From: JAHEDH01 sp965364515
Lineage (GTDB): Bacteria > Actinomycetota > Acidimicrobiia > Spongiisociales > ZC4RG35
Assembly: GCA_965364515.1 (NCBI GenBank)
Contig: CBDTXZ010000001.1
Coordinates: 1-60,670 of the forward strand
DNA: 60,670 nucleotides
Direction of reading: 5' to 3'
In this document: positions 14,991-23,245 of the stretch, piece by piece
Layout: every line of letters starts with the position of its first letter
Position numbering within the stretch: the first letter of the stretch is position 1
Notes under the pieces: generated by a model
Told to the model about the DNA's origin: nothing
The model's input: only the letters and a program-made list of their open reading frames with translations
Databases searched by the model: none
Made by a program: the position numbers and the translations under genes

Positions 14991-16210
14991 TGGGTCAGAA
15001 AATTCATCCATATTCCTTCCGGATCGGGGTCATCTACGACTGGAAGTCGAAGTGGTACTCCGACAAGGACTACGTGGAGCTCGTCAACGAAGACGCCAAG
15101 ATCCGCGACTGGCTGCGTGAGGAGATGCGCCGCGGTGCGATCTCGCGTATCGACATCGAGCGCACCCGTGACCGGGTCGTCGTCGAGATCCACACCGGCC
15201 GTCCCGGCGTGGTGATCGGTCGGCGCGGCTCGGAGGCCGAGCGTCTCCGCGGGATCCTCGAGAAGATGGCGTCCAAGCCCGTCAAGTTGAACATCATCGA
15301 AGTGAAGGACGCCGAGACCGACGCCCAGCTTCTCGCCCAGGGCATCTCCGACCAGCTCGAGAATCGCGTGGCGTTCCGTCGTGCCATGAAGCGTGCCGTG
15401 ACGACCGCGATGAAGTCCGGCGCACAGGGTGTCCGGGTCGAGTGCAAGGGTCGTCTCGGCGGCGCCGAGATGGGCCGCCGTGAGTGGTATCGCGAAGGCC
15501 GAGTGCCGCTGCACACCCTCCGCGCCGACATCGACTACGGCACCGCCACCGCCCGCACGACCGTGGGCGCCATCGGCATCAAGGTGTGGGTCTACAAGGG
15601 TGACGTCGTTCCCGGCGCCACCGATGCCCAGAAGATCGCAGCCGAGGCAGCACTCGCCAGCGGCGGTCCGGCTTCCCGGGGCCGTTCGGCCCCCGCCAAG
15701 GCGGTCGCCGAGCAGGCTGCCGGCGAGTCCAAGGTGCCCCGCCTCATCGAGGCCGGCGGCGGCAAGCGGCTCGTCGAGGCCGGCGGCGGCAAGCGTGAAG
15801 GCGGCAAGCGCCTCATCGAGGCGGGCGGCGGACGCCGTCCCAGCGCCGAGGAGGCCGAAGCCCAGTACCGCGAGGAGCGGGAGGTCATCGAGGGTGCCGA
15901 AGAGGCATTGCCCGATGTCGCCGAAGACGTCGAGGTGCAGGCCGAGGACGCCCCCGAGGGTGTCACCGTGTCCGAGGCACCGACCGATCCCGACGCCACG
16001 ACACCTGCAGAGGTCGAGGCGGCCATCGAGGACGTGGCGAAGGCCGAGGCCGACGTCACCGAGGACCCGACGACGCTCGCCGCAGACGTGATCGCCGACA
16101 ACGAGCGGATCGCAGCGGAGAACGCCGAAGCCTCCGGAGAGACCCCGGCCGAGGCCGAGATCGCCGAGGAACTGGCCGATGACGACGCCGATTCCGGTGA
16201 AGAGGAGTAG
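14990..16210 (+). CDS. rpsC: 30S ribosomal protein S3 with long C-terminal extension
   Basis: The 406-residue protein is far longer than the usual 210-280. The first 210 or so residues are normal S3: the N-terminal MGQKIHPYSFRIG, a KH domain with VVIGRRGSEAERLRG, and the C-terminal S3 domain with GRLGGAEMGRREWYREGRVP. The rest is an extension in two parts. First come three near-repeats of a basic/Gly unit (RLIEAGGGKR, RLVEAGGGKRE, RLIEAGGGRR). A highly acidic Ala/Glu/Asp-rich tail of about 130 residues follows. S3 lines the mRNA entry site, so the tail would project from there. No frameshift is seen. Confidence 0.96.
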   Translation: MGQKIHPYSFRIGVIYDWKSKWYSDKDYVELVNEDAKIRDWLREEMRRGAISRIDIERTRDRVVVEIHTGRPGVVIGRRGSEAERLRGILEKMASKPVKLNIIEVKDAETDAQLLAQGISDQLENRVAFRRAMKRAVTTAMKSGAQGVRVECKGRLGGAEMGRREWYREGRVPLHTLRADIDYGTATARTTVGAIGIKVWVYKGDVVPGATDAQKIAAEAALASGGPASRGRSAPAKAVAEQAAGESKVPRLIEAGGGKRLVEAGGGKREGGKRLIEAGGGRRPSAEEAEAQYREEREVIEGAEEALPDVAEDVEVQAEDAPEGVTVSEAPTDPDATTPAEVEAAIEDVAKAEADVTEDPTTLAADVIADNERIAAENAEASGETPAEAEIAEELADDDADSGEEE

Positions 16211-16216
16211 AGCCCG

Positions 16217-16630
16217 ATGTTGATGCCAAAGCGTGTCAAGCACCGCAAGGTGCACAGAGGCCGCCGTCGCGGTGTTGCCAAAGGTGGGACCGAGGTGAAC
16301 TTCGGCGAGTACGGAATCCAGGCGCTCGAAGAGGCGTGGATCACCAGCCGCCAGATCGAGTCCGCCCGTATCGCCATCACTCGAGCGGTCAAGCGCGGCG
16401 GGAAGGTGTGGATCAACATCTTCCCGGACAAGCCCGTGACTCAGAAACCCGCCGAGACCCGCATGGGCTCGGGCAAGGGGAACCCGGAGTTCTGGGTTGC
16501 CGTGGTCAAGCCCGGGCGAGTCATGTTCGAACTCGGTGGTGTCGACGAGGAGCTGGCCCGAGAAGCCATGCGCAAAGCCGGCCACAAGCTGCCCGTCAAG
16601 ACCCGATTCGTGAAGCGGGAGGAACTGTGA
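16217..16630 (+). CDS. rplP: 50S ribosomal protein L16
   Basis: The 137-residue protein begins MLMPKRVKHRKVHRG and carries the conserved KGNPEFWVAVVKPGRVMFE. L16 organises tRNA binding on the 50S. It follows rpsC after 6 nt, and its stop overlaps rpmC as GTGA. Confidence 0.98.
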   Translation: MLMPKRVKHRKVHRGRRRGVAKGGTEVNFGEYGIQALEEAWITSRQIESARIAITRAVKRGGKVWINIFPDKPVTQKPAETRMGSGKGNPEFWVAVVKPGRVMFELGGVDEELAREAMRKAGHKLPVKTRFVKREEL

Positions 16631-16854
16631 GCGTCACACACCTGCGCGATCTCGCGCACGACGAATTGATCGAGCTGCGCGACGAGGCCAAAGAGGAACT
16701 CTTCAACCTCAGATTCCAGCTGGCGACGAACCAGCTCGACAACTCCGCTCGTATCAAGGCGGTCAAGAAGGAAATCGCCAGGATCAACACCGTGATCCGG
16801 CAACAGGAAATCGAAGCGTGGCATGCACAGCAGGCCGCAGGGAAGGAAGCGTGA
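16627..16854 (+). CDS. rpmC: 50S ribosomal protein L29
   Basis: The 75-residue two-helix protein has the family pattern LRDEAKEELFNLRFQLATNQL. It starts at GTG 16627 in the overlap with rplP, and its stop overlaps the rpsQ start. L29 sits beside L23 at the tunnel exit. Confidence 0.95.
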   Translation: MSVTHLRDLAHDELIELRDEAKEELFNLRFQLATNQLDNSARIKAVKKEIARINTVIRQQEIEAWHAQQAAGKEA

Positions 16855-17111
16855 TGGAGGAGCGAGCAAGACGCAAACTGCGCGTCGGCGTCGTGATCTC
16901 CGATGCGCGTGACAAGACCGTGACGGTCGAAGTGCCGACCTCGTCGAAGCATCCTCGCTACGACAAGATCGTTCGACGCAGCTCGAAGTTCCACGCGCAC
17001 GATGAGAACAACGACGCCAACCTCGGCGACACGGTCCGGATCATGGAGACCAAGCCGATCTCGAAGCAGAAGCGCTGGCGGGTCGTCGAGATCGTGGAGC
17101 GTGCCCGATGA
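16854..17111 (+). CDS. rpsQ: 30S ribosomal protein S17
   Basis: The 85-residue OB-fold protein contains the conserved VGVVISDARDKTVTVEV and later GDTVRIMETKPISKQKRWR. The ATG in the overlap with rpmC is chosen over an earlier in-frame codon within rpmC. It binds helix 11 of 16S rRNA. Confidence 0.96.
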   Translation: MEERARRKLRVGVVISDARDKTVTVEVPTSSKHPRYDKIVRRSSKFHAHDENNDANLGDTVRIMETKPISKQKRWRVVEIVERAR

Positions 17112-17479
17112 TCCAGCAGGAGAGCCGGCTGAAGGTCGCCGACAACTCCGGTGCCCGCGAGGTGCTCTGCATCCGCGTGCTCGGTGGTTCGCGGCGCCGC
17201 TACGCCGGCGTCGGTGACGTGATCGTCGCCGCCGTCAAGGACGCCACCCCCGGTGGCAACGTGAAGAAGGGTGAGGTCGTGAAGGCCGTCGTCGTTCGAA
17301 CCAAGAAGGCCAGCCGTCGACCAGACGGTACCTACATCCGATTCGACGACAACGCCTGCGTGATCATCAACGCCGAGAACCTGCAGCCGCGCGGAACCCG
17401 CATCTTTGGTCCCGTCGCCCGTGAGCTGCGCGACCGCAAATTCATGCGGATCGTCTCGCTCGCCCCGGAGGTGCTCTGA
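17108..17479 (+). CDS. rplN: 50S ribosomal protein L14
   Basis: The 123-residue protein is full length, with MIQQESRLKVADNSGAREV and the C-terminal GTRIFGPVARELRD. It overlaps rpsQ by 4 nt and rplX by 1 nt. L14 forms an intersubunit bridge and is the docking site of the silencing factor RsfS in other bacteria. Confidence 0.98.
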   Translation: MIQQESRLKVADNSGAREVLCIRVLGGSRRRYAGVGDVIVAAVKDATPGGNVKKGEVVKAVVVRTKKASRRPDGTYIRFDDNACVIINAENLQPRGTRIFGPVARELRDRKFMRIVSLAPEVL

Positions 17480-17784
17480 TGAAACTCAAGACAGGTGACA
17501 AGGTGATGGTGATCTCGGGCAAGGACGCCGGGACGGAATCCGTCATCGAGCGGGTCTATCCCGACGAAGGACGGGTCCTGGTCGAGGGAGTCAACACCGC
17601 CAAGAAGCATCAGAAGCCGCTTGGTCAGCAGAACCAGGGAGGGATCATCGATCGGGACATGCCGATCGACGCCTCCAACGTGATGATCATGTGCCCCAAG
17701 TGCGGTCCCACCCGGATCGGCCATCGCTTCGACGACAAGGGCAAGCATCGTGTCTGCGCCAAGTGCGGAGGTGATCTCAGATGA
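17479..17784 (+). CDS. rplX: 50S ribosomal protein L24, zinc-binding form
   Basis: The 101-residue protein has an N-terminal KOW domain (KTGDKVMVISGKDAG). Its C-terminal part carries two CxxC pairs (CPKC and CAKC), a zinc-ribbon form of L24. L24 helps initiate 50S assembly. It overlaps rplE by 4 nt. Confidence 0.97.
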   Translation: MKLKTGDKVMVISGKDAGTESVIERVYPDEGRVLVEGVNTAKKHQKPLGQQNQGGIIDRDMPIDASNVMIMCPKCGPTRIGHRFDDKGKHRVCAKCGGDLR

Positions 17785-18341
17785 CCGCTCCACGTCTCAA
17801 GACCCGCTACCACGAAGAGATCAAGGCGAAGCTCGCCTCCGATCTCGGCCTGGAGAACCCGATGGAAGTGCCACGGCTCGAGAAGATCGTGGTGAACATG
17901 GGGATCGGCGAGGCCGTTGCCGATCGCAAGCAGATCGAACAGGCCGTCAGCGAGCTCTCGACCATCTCGGGTCAGAAGCCGCGTGTGAACACCGCCCGCA
18001 AGTCCATCGCCGGTTTCAAACTCCGCGAAGGTCAGGCCGTGGGTGTGTCCGTCACGCTGCGGGGCGACCGGATGTGGGAGTTCTTCGATCGGCTGCTGGC
18101 AGTCGCCATCCCCCGTATCCGTGACTTCCGGGGGTTGAACCCCAGGTCGTTCGACGGTCGGGGCAACTACACATTCGGTGTCAATGAGCAGTTGATCTTC
18201 CCGGAGATCGACTACGACGACGTCTCGGTCACCCGAGGCATGGACATCACGATCGTGACCACCGCCGAAACCAACGAAGCCGGACGGGCGCTGCTCGATG
18301 CGTTCGGGTTCCCGTTCCGCAAGACCGCCGTTCAGGTGTAA
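17781..18341 (+). CDS. rplE: 50S ribosomal protein L5
   Basis: The 186-residue protein has the L5 patterns VPRLEKIVVNMGIGEA and IPRIRDFRGLNPRSFDGRGNY. It binds 5S rRNA in the central protuberance. An AAGGAGG for the next gene begins in its stop codon. Confidence 0.98.
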   Translation: MTAPRLKTRYHEEIKAKLASDLGLENPMEVPRLEKIVVNMGIGEAVADRKQIEQAVSELSTISGQKPRVNTARKSIAGFKLREGQAVGVSVTLRGDRMWEFFDRLLAVAIPRIRDFRGLNPRSFDGRGNYTFGVNEQLIFPEIDYDDVSVTRGMDITIVTTAETNEAGRALLDAFGFPFRKTAVQV

Positions 18342-18353
18342 GGAGGTTCGACT

Positions 18354-18539
18354 GTGGCCAAGAAATCGATGATCGCCAAGGCGAACAGGAAGCCGAAGTT
18401 CAAGGTGCGCGGGTACAACCGCTGCAAGCGTTGTGGTCGCCCACGTGGCTATCTGCGTGACTTCGGGATGTGTCGTATCTGTGTGCGTGAGCTCGCCAGC
18501 CGCGGCGAGCTCCCCGGTGTCAGAAAGGCTTCGTGGTAA
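18354..18539 (+). CDS. rpsN: 30S ribosomal protein S14, zinc type
   Basis: The 61-residue short form has two CxxC pairs (CKRC and CRIC) that bind zinc, typical of the C+ S14. It starts at GTG with AAGGAGG at 18340-18346. Many actinobacteria keep a second, zinc-free copy elsewhere; none is seen here. Confidence 0.98.
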   Translation: MAKKSMIAKANRKPKFKVRGYNRCKRCGRPRGYLRDFGMCRICVRELASRGELPGVRKASW

Positions 18540-18541
18540 TC

Positions 18542-18937
18542 ATGATGACCGATCCAATCGCCGACATGCTGACCCGTGTGCGCAACGCTGCTGCCGTCGG
18601 GCACAAGCGGGTCGTGCTCCCGTCGTCGAAGATGAAAGAGTCCCTCGCCGAGATTCTCGTGTCCGAGGGTTACATCGACCGCTACGAGGTCAAGGAGGCG
18701 GGCTCCGGCAAGGAGCTCACCCTCGTGATGCGTTACGGCGATCGCCGCATGCCGGCGATCACCGGAGTGAACCGGGTCTCCAAGCCCGGTCACCGCATCT
18801 ACCGGGGAGCCGCAGAGATTCCCCGGGTCCAGGGCGGACTCGGCGTTGCCGTCGTGTCCACCTCCCAGGGACTCCTCCCCGACCGCGAAGCGCGTCGTCG
18901 CCGTCTCGGCGGCGAGATCGTGTGCGAGGTCTGGTGA
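18542..18937 (+). CDS. rpsH: 30S ribosomal protein S8
   Basis: The 131-residue protein has the family start MTDPIADMLTRVRNA and the C-terminal pattern GLLPDREARRRRLGGEIVCEVW. The start could be ATG 18542 or 18545; a GTG at 18533 inside rpsN is also in frame. S8 binds the central domain of 16S rRNA and represses the spc operon in E. coli. Confidence 0.95.
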   Translation: MMTDPIADMLTRVRNAAAVGHKRVVLPSSKMKESLAEILVSEGYIDRYEVKEAGSGKELTLVMRYGDRRMPAITGVNRVSKPGHRIYRGAAEIPRVQGGLGVAVVSTSQGLLPDREARRRRLGGEIVCEVW

Positions 18938-18938
18938 C

Positions 18939-19475
18939 ATGAGCAGAATCGGAAAGATGCCCGTCACGGTGCCCTCCGGCGTGTCCATCGATATCGATGG
19001 TCGAAGCGTCAAGGTCAAGGGCCCCAAAGGCGAGCTCAACAGGGATTTTCACGAGCGGGTTTCGATCAAGCTCGACGAGGGCGACGCCGTCGTCGAGAGA
19101 CTCGACGACACCCGTGAGAGCCGGGCCCTCCACGGGCTGAGCCGTGCGCTCCTCGCCAACATGGTCGAGGGAGTGTCCGAAGGCTTCAAGAAGGAGCTGG
19201 AAGTGGTCGGGGTCGGCTATCGGGCCGCATTGAAGGGTCGTGACCTGGAGATGCAGCTGGGGTTCAGTCACCCGGTGAGCTTTGCGGCCCCCGAGGGAAT
19301 CACGTTCGAAGTCCCGGAGGCGACGAAGATCGTCATCACCGGGATCGACAAGGAGCTGGTCGGCCAGGTTGCGGCGAACATCCGCAAGATCCGACCCCCG
19401 GAGCCGTACAAGGGCAAGGGCGTCCGGTACTCCGGAGAGCACATCCGTCGCAAGGCAGGAAAGGCAGGTAGATGA
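18939..19475 (+). CDS. rplF: 50S ribosomal protein L6
   Basis: The 178-residue protein has two duplicated L6 domains. Conserved features are SRIGKMPVTVPSGV, the central VGVGYRAALKG and the terminal RKIRPPEPYKGKGVRYSGE. It lies 1 nt after rpsH and overlaps rplR by 4 nt. Confidence 0.97.
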   Translation: MSRIGKMPVTVPSGVSIDIDGRSVKVKGPKGELNRDFHERVSIKLDEGDAVVERLDDTRESRALHGLSRALLANMVEGVSEGFKKELEVVGVGYRAALKGRDLEMQLGFSHPVSFAAPEGITFEVPEATKIVITGIDKELVGQVAANIRKIRPPEPYKGKGVRYSGEHIRRKAGKAGR

Positions 19476-19828
19476 TGGCAGTGTCCAAGCACGCATCACG
19501 CCGGCGTCGCCATCGCCGTGTGCGCAAGCACCTGGCGGGCACGCAGAGCCGCCCCCGCCTGGCGGTGTATCGGTCGAACCGATACATCTACGCCCAGGTG
19601 ATCGACGACGACACCGGACGCACGCTCGCGGCTGCGTCTTCTCAGGAGAAGGATCTCCGCTCGAAGACGCTGTCCGCCGACACCGCAACGGAGGTCGGCA
19701 AGCTCGTCGCAGAGCGGGCGAAGGACGCCGGTATCTCGGCGGTCGTCTTCGACAGGGGCGGCTACAAGTATCACGGTCGGATCAAGGCACTCGCCGATGC
19801 GGCCCGCGAAGCAGGGTTGGAGTTCTGA
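19472..19828 (+). CDS. rplR: 50S ribosomal protein L18
   Basis: The 118-residue protein has a very basic N-terminal tail (KHASRRRRHRRVRKHLAGT) and the conserved RPRLAVYRSNRYIYAQVI. It binds 5S rRNA. The start is ATG 19472 or the next ATG at 19475. Confidence 0.96.
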   Translation: MMAVSKHASRRRRHRRVRKHLAGTQSRPRLAVYRSNRYIYAQVIDDDTGRTLAAASSQEKDLRSKTLSADTATEVGKLVAERAKDAGISAVVFDRGGYKYHGRIKALADAAREAGLEF

Positions 19829-20379
19829 TGGCGAGAGACGAACAAAATCAATTCGACGAGAGAGTCATCCAGATCAATCGCGTCGCGAAGGTCGTGAAGG
19901 GTGGACGCCGGTTCTCCTTCACCGCCCTCGTCGTCGTGGGTGACGGTGCCGGCAAGGTCGGCATCGGTTACGGGAAGGCCAAAGAGGTCCCGGCCGCCAT
20001 CCAGAAGGGCATGGAGATCGCACGCAAGTCGATGACACTGATCCCCATGGCCGGCCAGACGATCGTTCACACCCACATCGGACGCCATGACGCCTCCAAG
20101 GTGCTCATCAAGCCGGCCGCCCCCGGTACCGGGGTCATCGCCGGCGGCGCCGTCCGGCAGATCCTCGAGGCGGCGGGCGTCAAGGACGCCCTCGCCAAGT
20201 CGATGGGCTCGGGAACGCACCTCAACGTGGCTCGCGCCACGATGGAAGCGCTCACAGGCCAGCGTCGTCCGGACGAGGTCGCCAAGCTCCGTGGCAAGCA
20301 GGCCGACGACATCATCCCTCCGGGACTGCTCGCCGCCTATCGCGGCACCGAGTCGGTTCGCGCCGCGTCGAACAACTGA
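19828..20379 (+). CDS. rpsE: 30S ribosomal protein S5
   Basis: The 183-residue protein has the double-stranded RNA-binding motif (ERVIQINRVAKVVKGGRRFS) and the S5 C-terminal domain (GTGVIAGGAVRQILEAAGV). The ATG in the TGATG overlap with rplR is chosen. S5 helps keep decoding accurate. Confidence 0.97.
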   Translation: MARDEQNQFDERVIQINRVAKVVKGGRRFSFTALVVVGDGAGKVGIGYGKAKEVPAAIQKGMEIARKSMTLIPMAGQTIVHTHIGRHDASKVLIKPAAPGTGVIAGGAVRQILEAAGVKDALAKSMGSGTHLNVARATMEALTGQRRPDEVAKLRGKQADDIIPPGLLAAYRGTESVRAASNN

Positions 20380-20389
20380 GAGGTCGCTC

Positions 20390-20572
20390 ATGGCAGAGAA
20401 ACTCATCGTGACGCTGAAGCGGAGCACCATCGGAGAGAAGCCCAAGACCCGGGCGAACGTTCGGGCGCTCGGCTTGCGCAAGCTCCATCACAGCGTCGAG
20501 CACAACGACACCCCCGATGTCCGCGGCATGTTGCACAAAGTGCGACATCTCGTGGAGGTCGAAGAGAAGTAG
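20390..20572 (+). CDS. rpmD: 50S ribosomal protein L30
   Basis: The 60-residue protein has the L30 patterns LIVTLKRSTIGEKPKTRANV and LGLRKLHHSVEHNDTPDVRG. It begins 10 nt after rpsE with GAGGT upstream. It is followed by a heptad array before rplO. Confidence 0.94.
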   Translation: MAEKLIVTLKRSTIGEKPKTRANVRALGLRKLHHSVEHNDTPDVRGMLHKVRHLVEVEEK

Positions 20573-20574
20573 TC

Positions 20575-20601
20575 CGTCTCACGTCACACGTCTCACGTCA
20601 C
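20575..20601. repeat. Heptad array between rpmD and rplO
   Basis: A partial CGTCTC, then ACGTCAC, ACGTCTC, ACGTCAC. This is an ACGT variant of the ACGC family, with the same alternation of last-three-base types (CAC/CTC). Confidence 0.85.
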
Positions 20602-20644
20602 AATCGTGGGGAGTGGGGCTGGACGCGAGAGCTGAGGAACTGAT

Positions 20645-21112
20645 ATGGCAGACAATGAGAGAGAGCAGCTGAGGCTTCATCACCTCGCGCCGGCTCCCGG
20701 ATCGAAGCGGTCCAAGACACGCGTCGGTCGTGGAGAGTCGGGCAAGCGGGGCAAGACGGCCGGCCGCGGAACCAAGGGCCTGAAGGCCCGCAGCAAGGTT
20801 CGTCCAGGGTTCGAAGGCGGGCAGATGCCGCTCATCCGCCGCATCCCCAAGCTGGGTGGATTCAAGAACCCCAACAAGGAGATCTTTGCGATCGTCAACG
20901 TGGGAGTGCTCGAGGACACCTTCGAAGCCGGCGCCACCGTGACTCCCGAAGACCTCCGCAATCGGGGGCTGATCAAGCACCGTGGCCGCATGAAGGTGCT
21001 CGCCGAAGGCGAGCTGTCGAAGTCGCTCACCGTGCGCACACACGCCATCAGCGGTGGCGCCCGTTCGAAGATCGAATCGGCCGGCGGCACCGTCGAGCTG
21101 ATCGAGTCCTGA
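20645..21112 (+). CDS. rplO: 50S ribosomal protein L15
   Basis: The 155-residue protein has the N-terminal Gly/Arg-rich region (RVGRGESGKRGKTAGRGTKG) and the conserved GFEGGQMPLIRRIPKLGGF. GAGGA lies 6 nt before the ATG. It is a late 50S assembly protein and the last ribosomal gene of the spc cluster here. Confidence 0.97.
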   Translation: MADNEREQLRLHHLAPAPGSKRSKTRVGRGESGKRGKTAGRGTKGLKARSKVRPGFEGGQMPLIRRIPKLGGFKNPNKEIFAIVNVGVLEDTFEAGATVTPEDLRNRGLIKHRGRMKVLAEGELSKSLTVRTHAISGGARSKIESAGGTVELIES

Positions 21113-21118
21113 GGTGCG

Positions 21119-21166
21119 CCGTCACCTTCGAACCTGCCTCATCGAGGCGGTTGTCGAGGGTGACGG
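21119..21166 (+). promoter_or_regulatory. Nested hairpin in the rplO-secY gap
   Basis: The outer stem pairs CCGTCACCTTCGA (21119-21131) with TCGAGGGTGACGG (21154-21166), with 12 Watson-Crick pairs and one G-U in RNA. An inner stem pairs GCCTC with GAGGC around ATC (21136-21148). No U-run follows. It is a candidate attenuator, processing site or protein-binding element controlling secY against the ribosomal genes. Confidence 0.65.
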
Positions 21167-21202
21167 GTACCCTTCCATCTGTTCCCGAACCCATCTGAGG
21201 CC

Positions 21203-22522
21203 ATGAACGTCTTTTCCATCTATCGCCACATGTTTGCGGTGCCGGATCTTCGTCGGAAGATCCTGTTCACGCTCTTCATCTTCGCCGTCTATCGCCTCGG
21301 AGCCGCCATCCCGGTGCCGGGTGTGGACCTCGACCGGGTGAGGTTGGTTCAGGAACAGCAATCGGCCGGTGGTATCTACGGTCTCCTCAACCTGTTCTCC
21401 GGTGGAGCGCTCGAGCAGTTCTCGGTGTTTGCGCTCGGCATCCTGCCGTACATCACGGCGTCGATCATCATGCAGTTGCTGACGGTCGTCATCCCGAAGC
21501 TCGCGCAGCTTCAGGAAGAGGGTGAGGCGGGTCGCAAGGTCATCACTCAATGGACTCGGTATCTCACCGTCATCCTCGCTTTGATCCAGTCCACCGGGTT
21601 CACGTTCTTGTTCAACACGGGGCAGTTCACCAACGGCATCTCTCTGATCCCGGAGTACACGCCCGGCCGGGTGTCGCTCATCGTGCTCACCATGACCGCC
21701 GGTACCGCATTTGTCATGTGGCTCGGCGAGCTGATCACCCAGCGCGGCGTCGGGAACGGCATGTCGCTGCTCATCTTCATCTCGATCATCAGCCAGTTCC
21801 CGTTCGTGTTCGGTCAGATCTGGGGACAGACCGCAGCTGCAGAGCTGTGGGGCCGATTCATCACGATCATGCTGATCTTCGTGCTGATGATCGTCGCGAT
21901 CATCTACATGGACCAGGCGCAGCGGCGGATCCCCGTCCAGTTCGCCAAGCGGGTCCGAGGCCGGCGTGTCATGGGAGGTCAGTCGACCTACATCCCGATC
22001 AAGGTCAACACGGCCGGTGTCATCCCCGTGATCTTCGCCACATCGATCCTGCTGTTCCCCGCTCTGATCGTGACGGCGATCCCGTCGGACGGCCGCTTCA
22101 TCCAGCAGATGCGCACGTGGGTCGACACCAACCTCGGCGCTGGAGGCGGCGGTACCTCGATCTGGTACGTGATCGCGCTGTTCTTCCTGATCATCTTCTT
22201 CACGTACTTCTACACCGCCATCCAGTTCGACCCGGTTCGCCAGGCCGAGATGATCCAGCGGCAGGGTGGGTTCATCCCCGGCATCCGTCCGGGGCGTCAG
22301 ACCCAGCAGTACCTGCAGAACACGCTCAGCCGGATCACGCTGCCGGGGTCGCTCTTCCTGGCCATCATCTCCGTCCTTCCCGCGATCGCCGGTCTCGTGT
22401 GGGGCATTGCGATCAGCTTCTCGGGTGTCTCGATCCTCATCGTCGTGGGCGTCGCGCTCGAGACCATGAAGCAGATCGAATCCCAGCTGACCATGCGCAA
22501 CTACGAGGGGATCCTCACATGA
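21203..22522 (+). CDS. secY: Protein translocase subunit SecY
   Basis: The 439-residue membrane protein has ten transmembrane segments. The plug and lateral-gate regions follow the family (GGIYGLLNLFSGGALEQFSVFALGI and later the cytosolic loop QRRIPVQFAKRVRGR). SecY forms the channel for protein export and membrane insertion with SecE and SecG. TGAGG precedes the ATG. It is separated from rplO by a strong nested hairpin. Confidence 0.98.
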   Translation: MNVFSIYRHMFAVPDLRRKILFTLFIFAVYRLGAAIPVPGVDLDRVRLVQEQQSAGGIYGLLNLFSGGALEQFSVFALGILPYITASIIMQLLTVVIPKLAQLQEEGEAGRKVITQWTRYLTVILALIQSTGFTFLFNTGQFTNGISLIPEYTPGRVSLIVLTMTAGTAFVMWLGELITQRGVGNGMSLLIFISIISQFPFVFGQIWGQTAAAELWGRFITIMLIFVLMIVAIIYMDQAQRRIPVQFAKRVRGRRVMGGQSTYIPIKVNTAGVIPVIFATSILLFPALIVTAIPSDGRFIQQMRTWVDTNLGAGGGGTSIWYVIALFFLIIFFTYFYTAIQFDPVRQAEMIQRQGGFIPGIRPGRQTQQYLQNTLSRITLPGSLFLAIISVLPAIAGLVWGIAISFSGVSILIVVGVALETMKQIESQLTMRNYEGILT

Positions 22523-22585
22523 ACGCGTCACGCCCCACGCGTCACGCCTCACGCCAAGCGTGCTGCGTGCTGCGTGCTGCGTGCT
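22523..22585. repeat. Heptad array with internal inversion, secY-adk gap
   Basis: Five ACGC-type heptads (ACGCGTC, ACGCCCC, ACGCGTC, ACGCCTC, ACGCCAA) are followed directly by four perfect GCGTGCT heptads. The sense switches at 22557/22558, so the array can fold back on itself; CACGC and GCGTG around CAA form the tip. It starts at the last base of the secY stop codon region. Confidence 0.92.
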
Positions 22586-22601
22586 GCGGGAGTGCAGCGG
22601 C

Positions 22602-23141
22602 ATGAGACTCCTCTTCGTTGGACCCCCTGGAGCGGGAAAGGGAACACAGGCCGAACGCGTGGCGAACGCGCTCGACATCGCCCACGTCTCCACCGGCGAC
22701 ATGTTCCGTGCGCTCGATCCGAACACCGATCTGGGCAGGCGGGTGAATTCGATCATGGAGTCGGGCGGGTATGTGTCGGATGAGATCGTGATCGAGATGC
22801 TCCAGGGTCGGATCTCCGAGCCGGATGCGCAGAACGGTTACATCCTCGACGGGTTTCCCAGGACCACCGCGCAGGCCGCTGCCCTCGACGATTTTCTCGG
22901 AGAGGACGGTCTGGACCGGGTGGTGCTGTTCGAGGTCGATGAGGAGCAAGTCGTACAGCGCATGCTCGATCGTGGCCGAGCGGACGACACCGAGGAGACG
23001 ATCCGCACCAGGCTCGAGGTCTATCGCGAGCAGACGGAACCGCTCATCGAGCTCTACGAATCGCGCGACATCGTCACGCACATCGACGCGTCCGGCACCA
23101 TCGAGGACATCACGGCGCGGGTTCTGGCGTCTCTGGAGTAA
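22602..23141 (+). CDS. adk: Adenylate kinase, short form
   Basis: The 179-residue enzyme makes 2 ADP from ATP and AMP. The P-loop GPPGAGKGTQAERVA, the AMP-binding STGDMFRA and the GFPRTTAQA region are present. The LID is the short form without the zinc cysteines. The ATG at 22602 is chosen because the fold begins there; the upstream in-frame codons are heptad repeat. It lies in the classical secY-adk-map order. Confidence 0.97.
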   Translation: MRLLFVGPPGAGKGTQAERVANALDIAHVSTGDMFRALDPNTDLGRRVNSIMESGGYVSDEIVIEMLQGRISEPDAQNGYILDGFPRTTAQAAALDDFLGEDGLDRVVLFEVDEEQVVQRMLDRGRADDTEETIRTRLEVYREQTEPLIELYESRDIVTHIDASGTIEDITARVLASLE

Positions 23142-23143
23142 GT

Positions 23144-23225
23144 GTGCTGTCAGCTATCAGCTATCAGCCATCAGCTCTACACCGCGCGAGGGAAGAAGCC
23201 GACAGCCGACAGCCGACAGCCGTCA
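23144..23225. repeat. Heptad arrays of the TCAGC family, adk-map gap
   Basis: TGTCAGC, TATCAGC, TATCAGC and CATCAGC (23148-23175), then a 22-nt spacer, then GCCGACA three times and GCCGTCA (23198-23225). The second block is in inverted sense to the first. The first 17 nt, GTGCTGTCAGCTATCAG, recur exactly at 24581-24597. Confidence 0.92.
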
Positions 23226-23228
23226 GCT

Positions 23229-23245
23229 GCGGGACGGAGTCCCGC
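23229..23245 (+). promoter_or_regulatory. Hairpin presenting the map ribosome-binding site
   Basis: GCGGGAC pairs perfectly with GTCCCGC around a GGA loop, ending 2 nt before the map ATG. The only GGAG near the start is in the loop and first closing base, so folding should strongly affect map translation. Confidence 0.6.

Noticed and set aside
14540..16585. 681-codon open frame on the minus strand opposite rpsC
   Set aside because: It is a shadow frame of rplV, rpsC and rplP, with low-complexity Leu/Gly composition and no recognisable domain.
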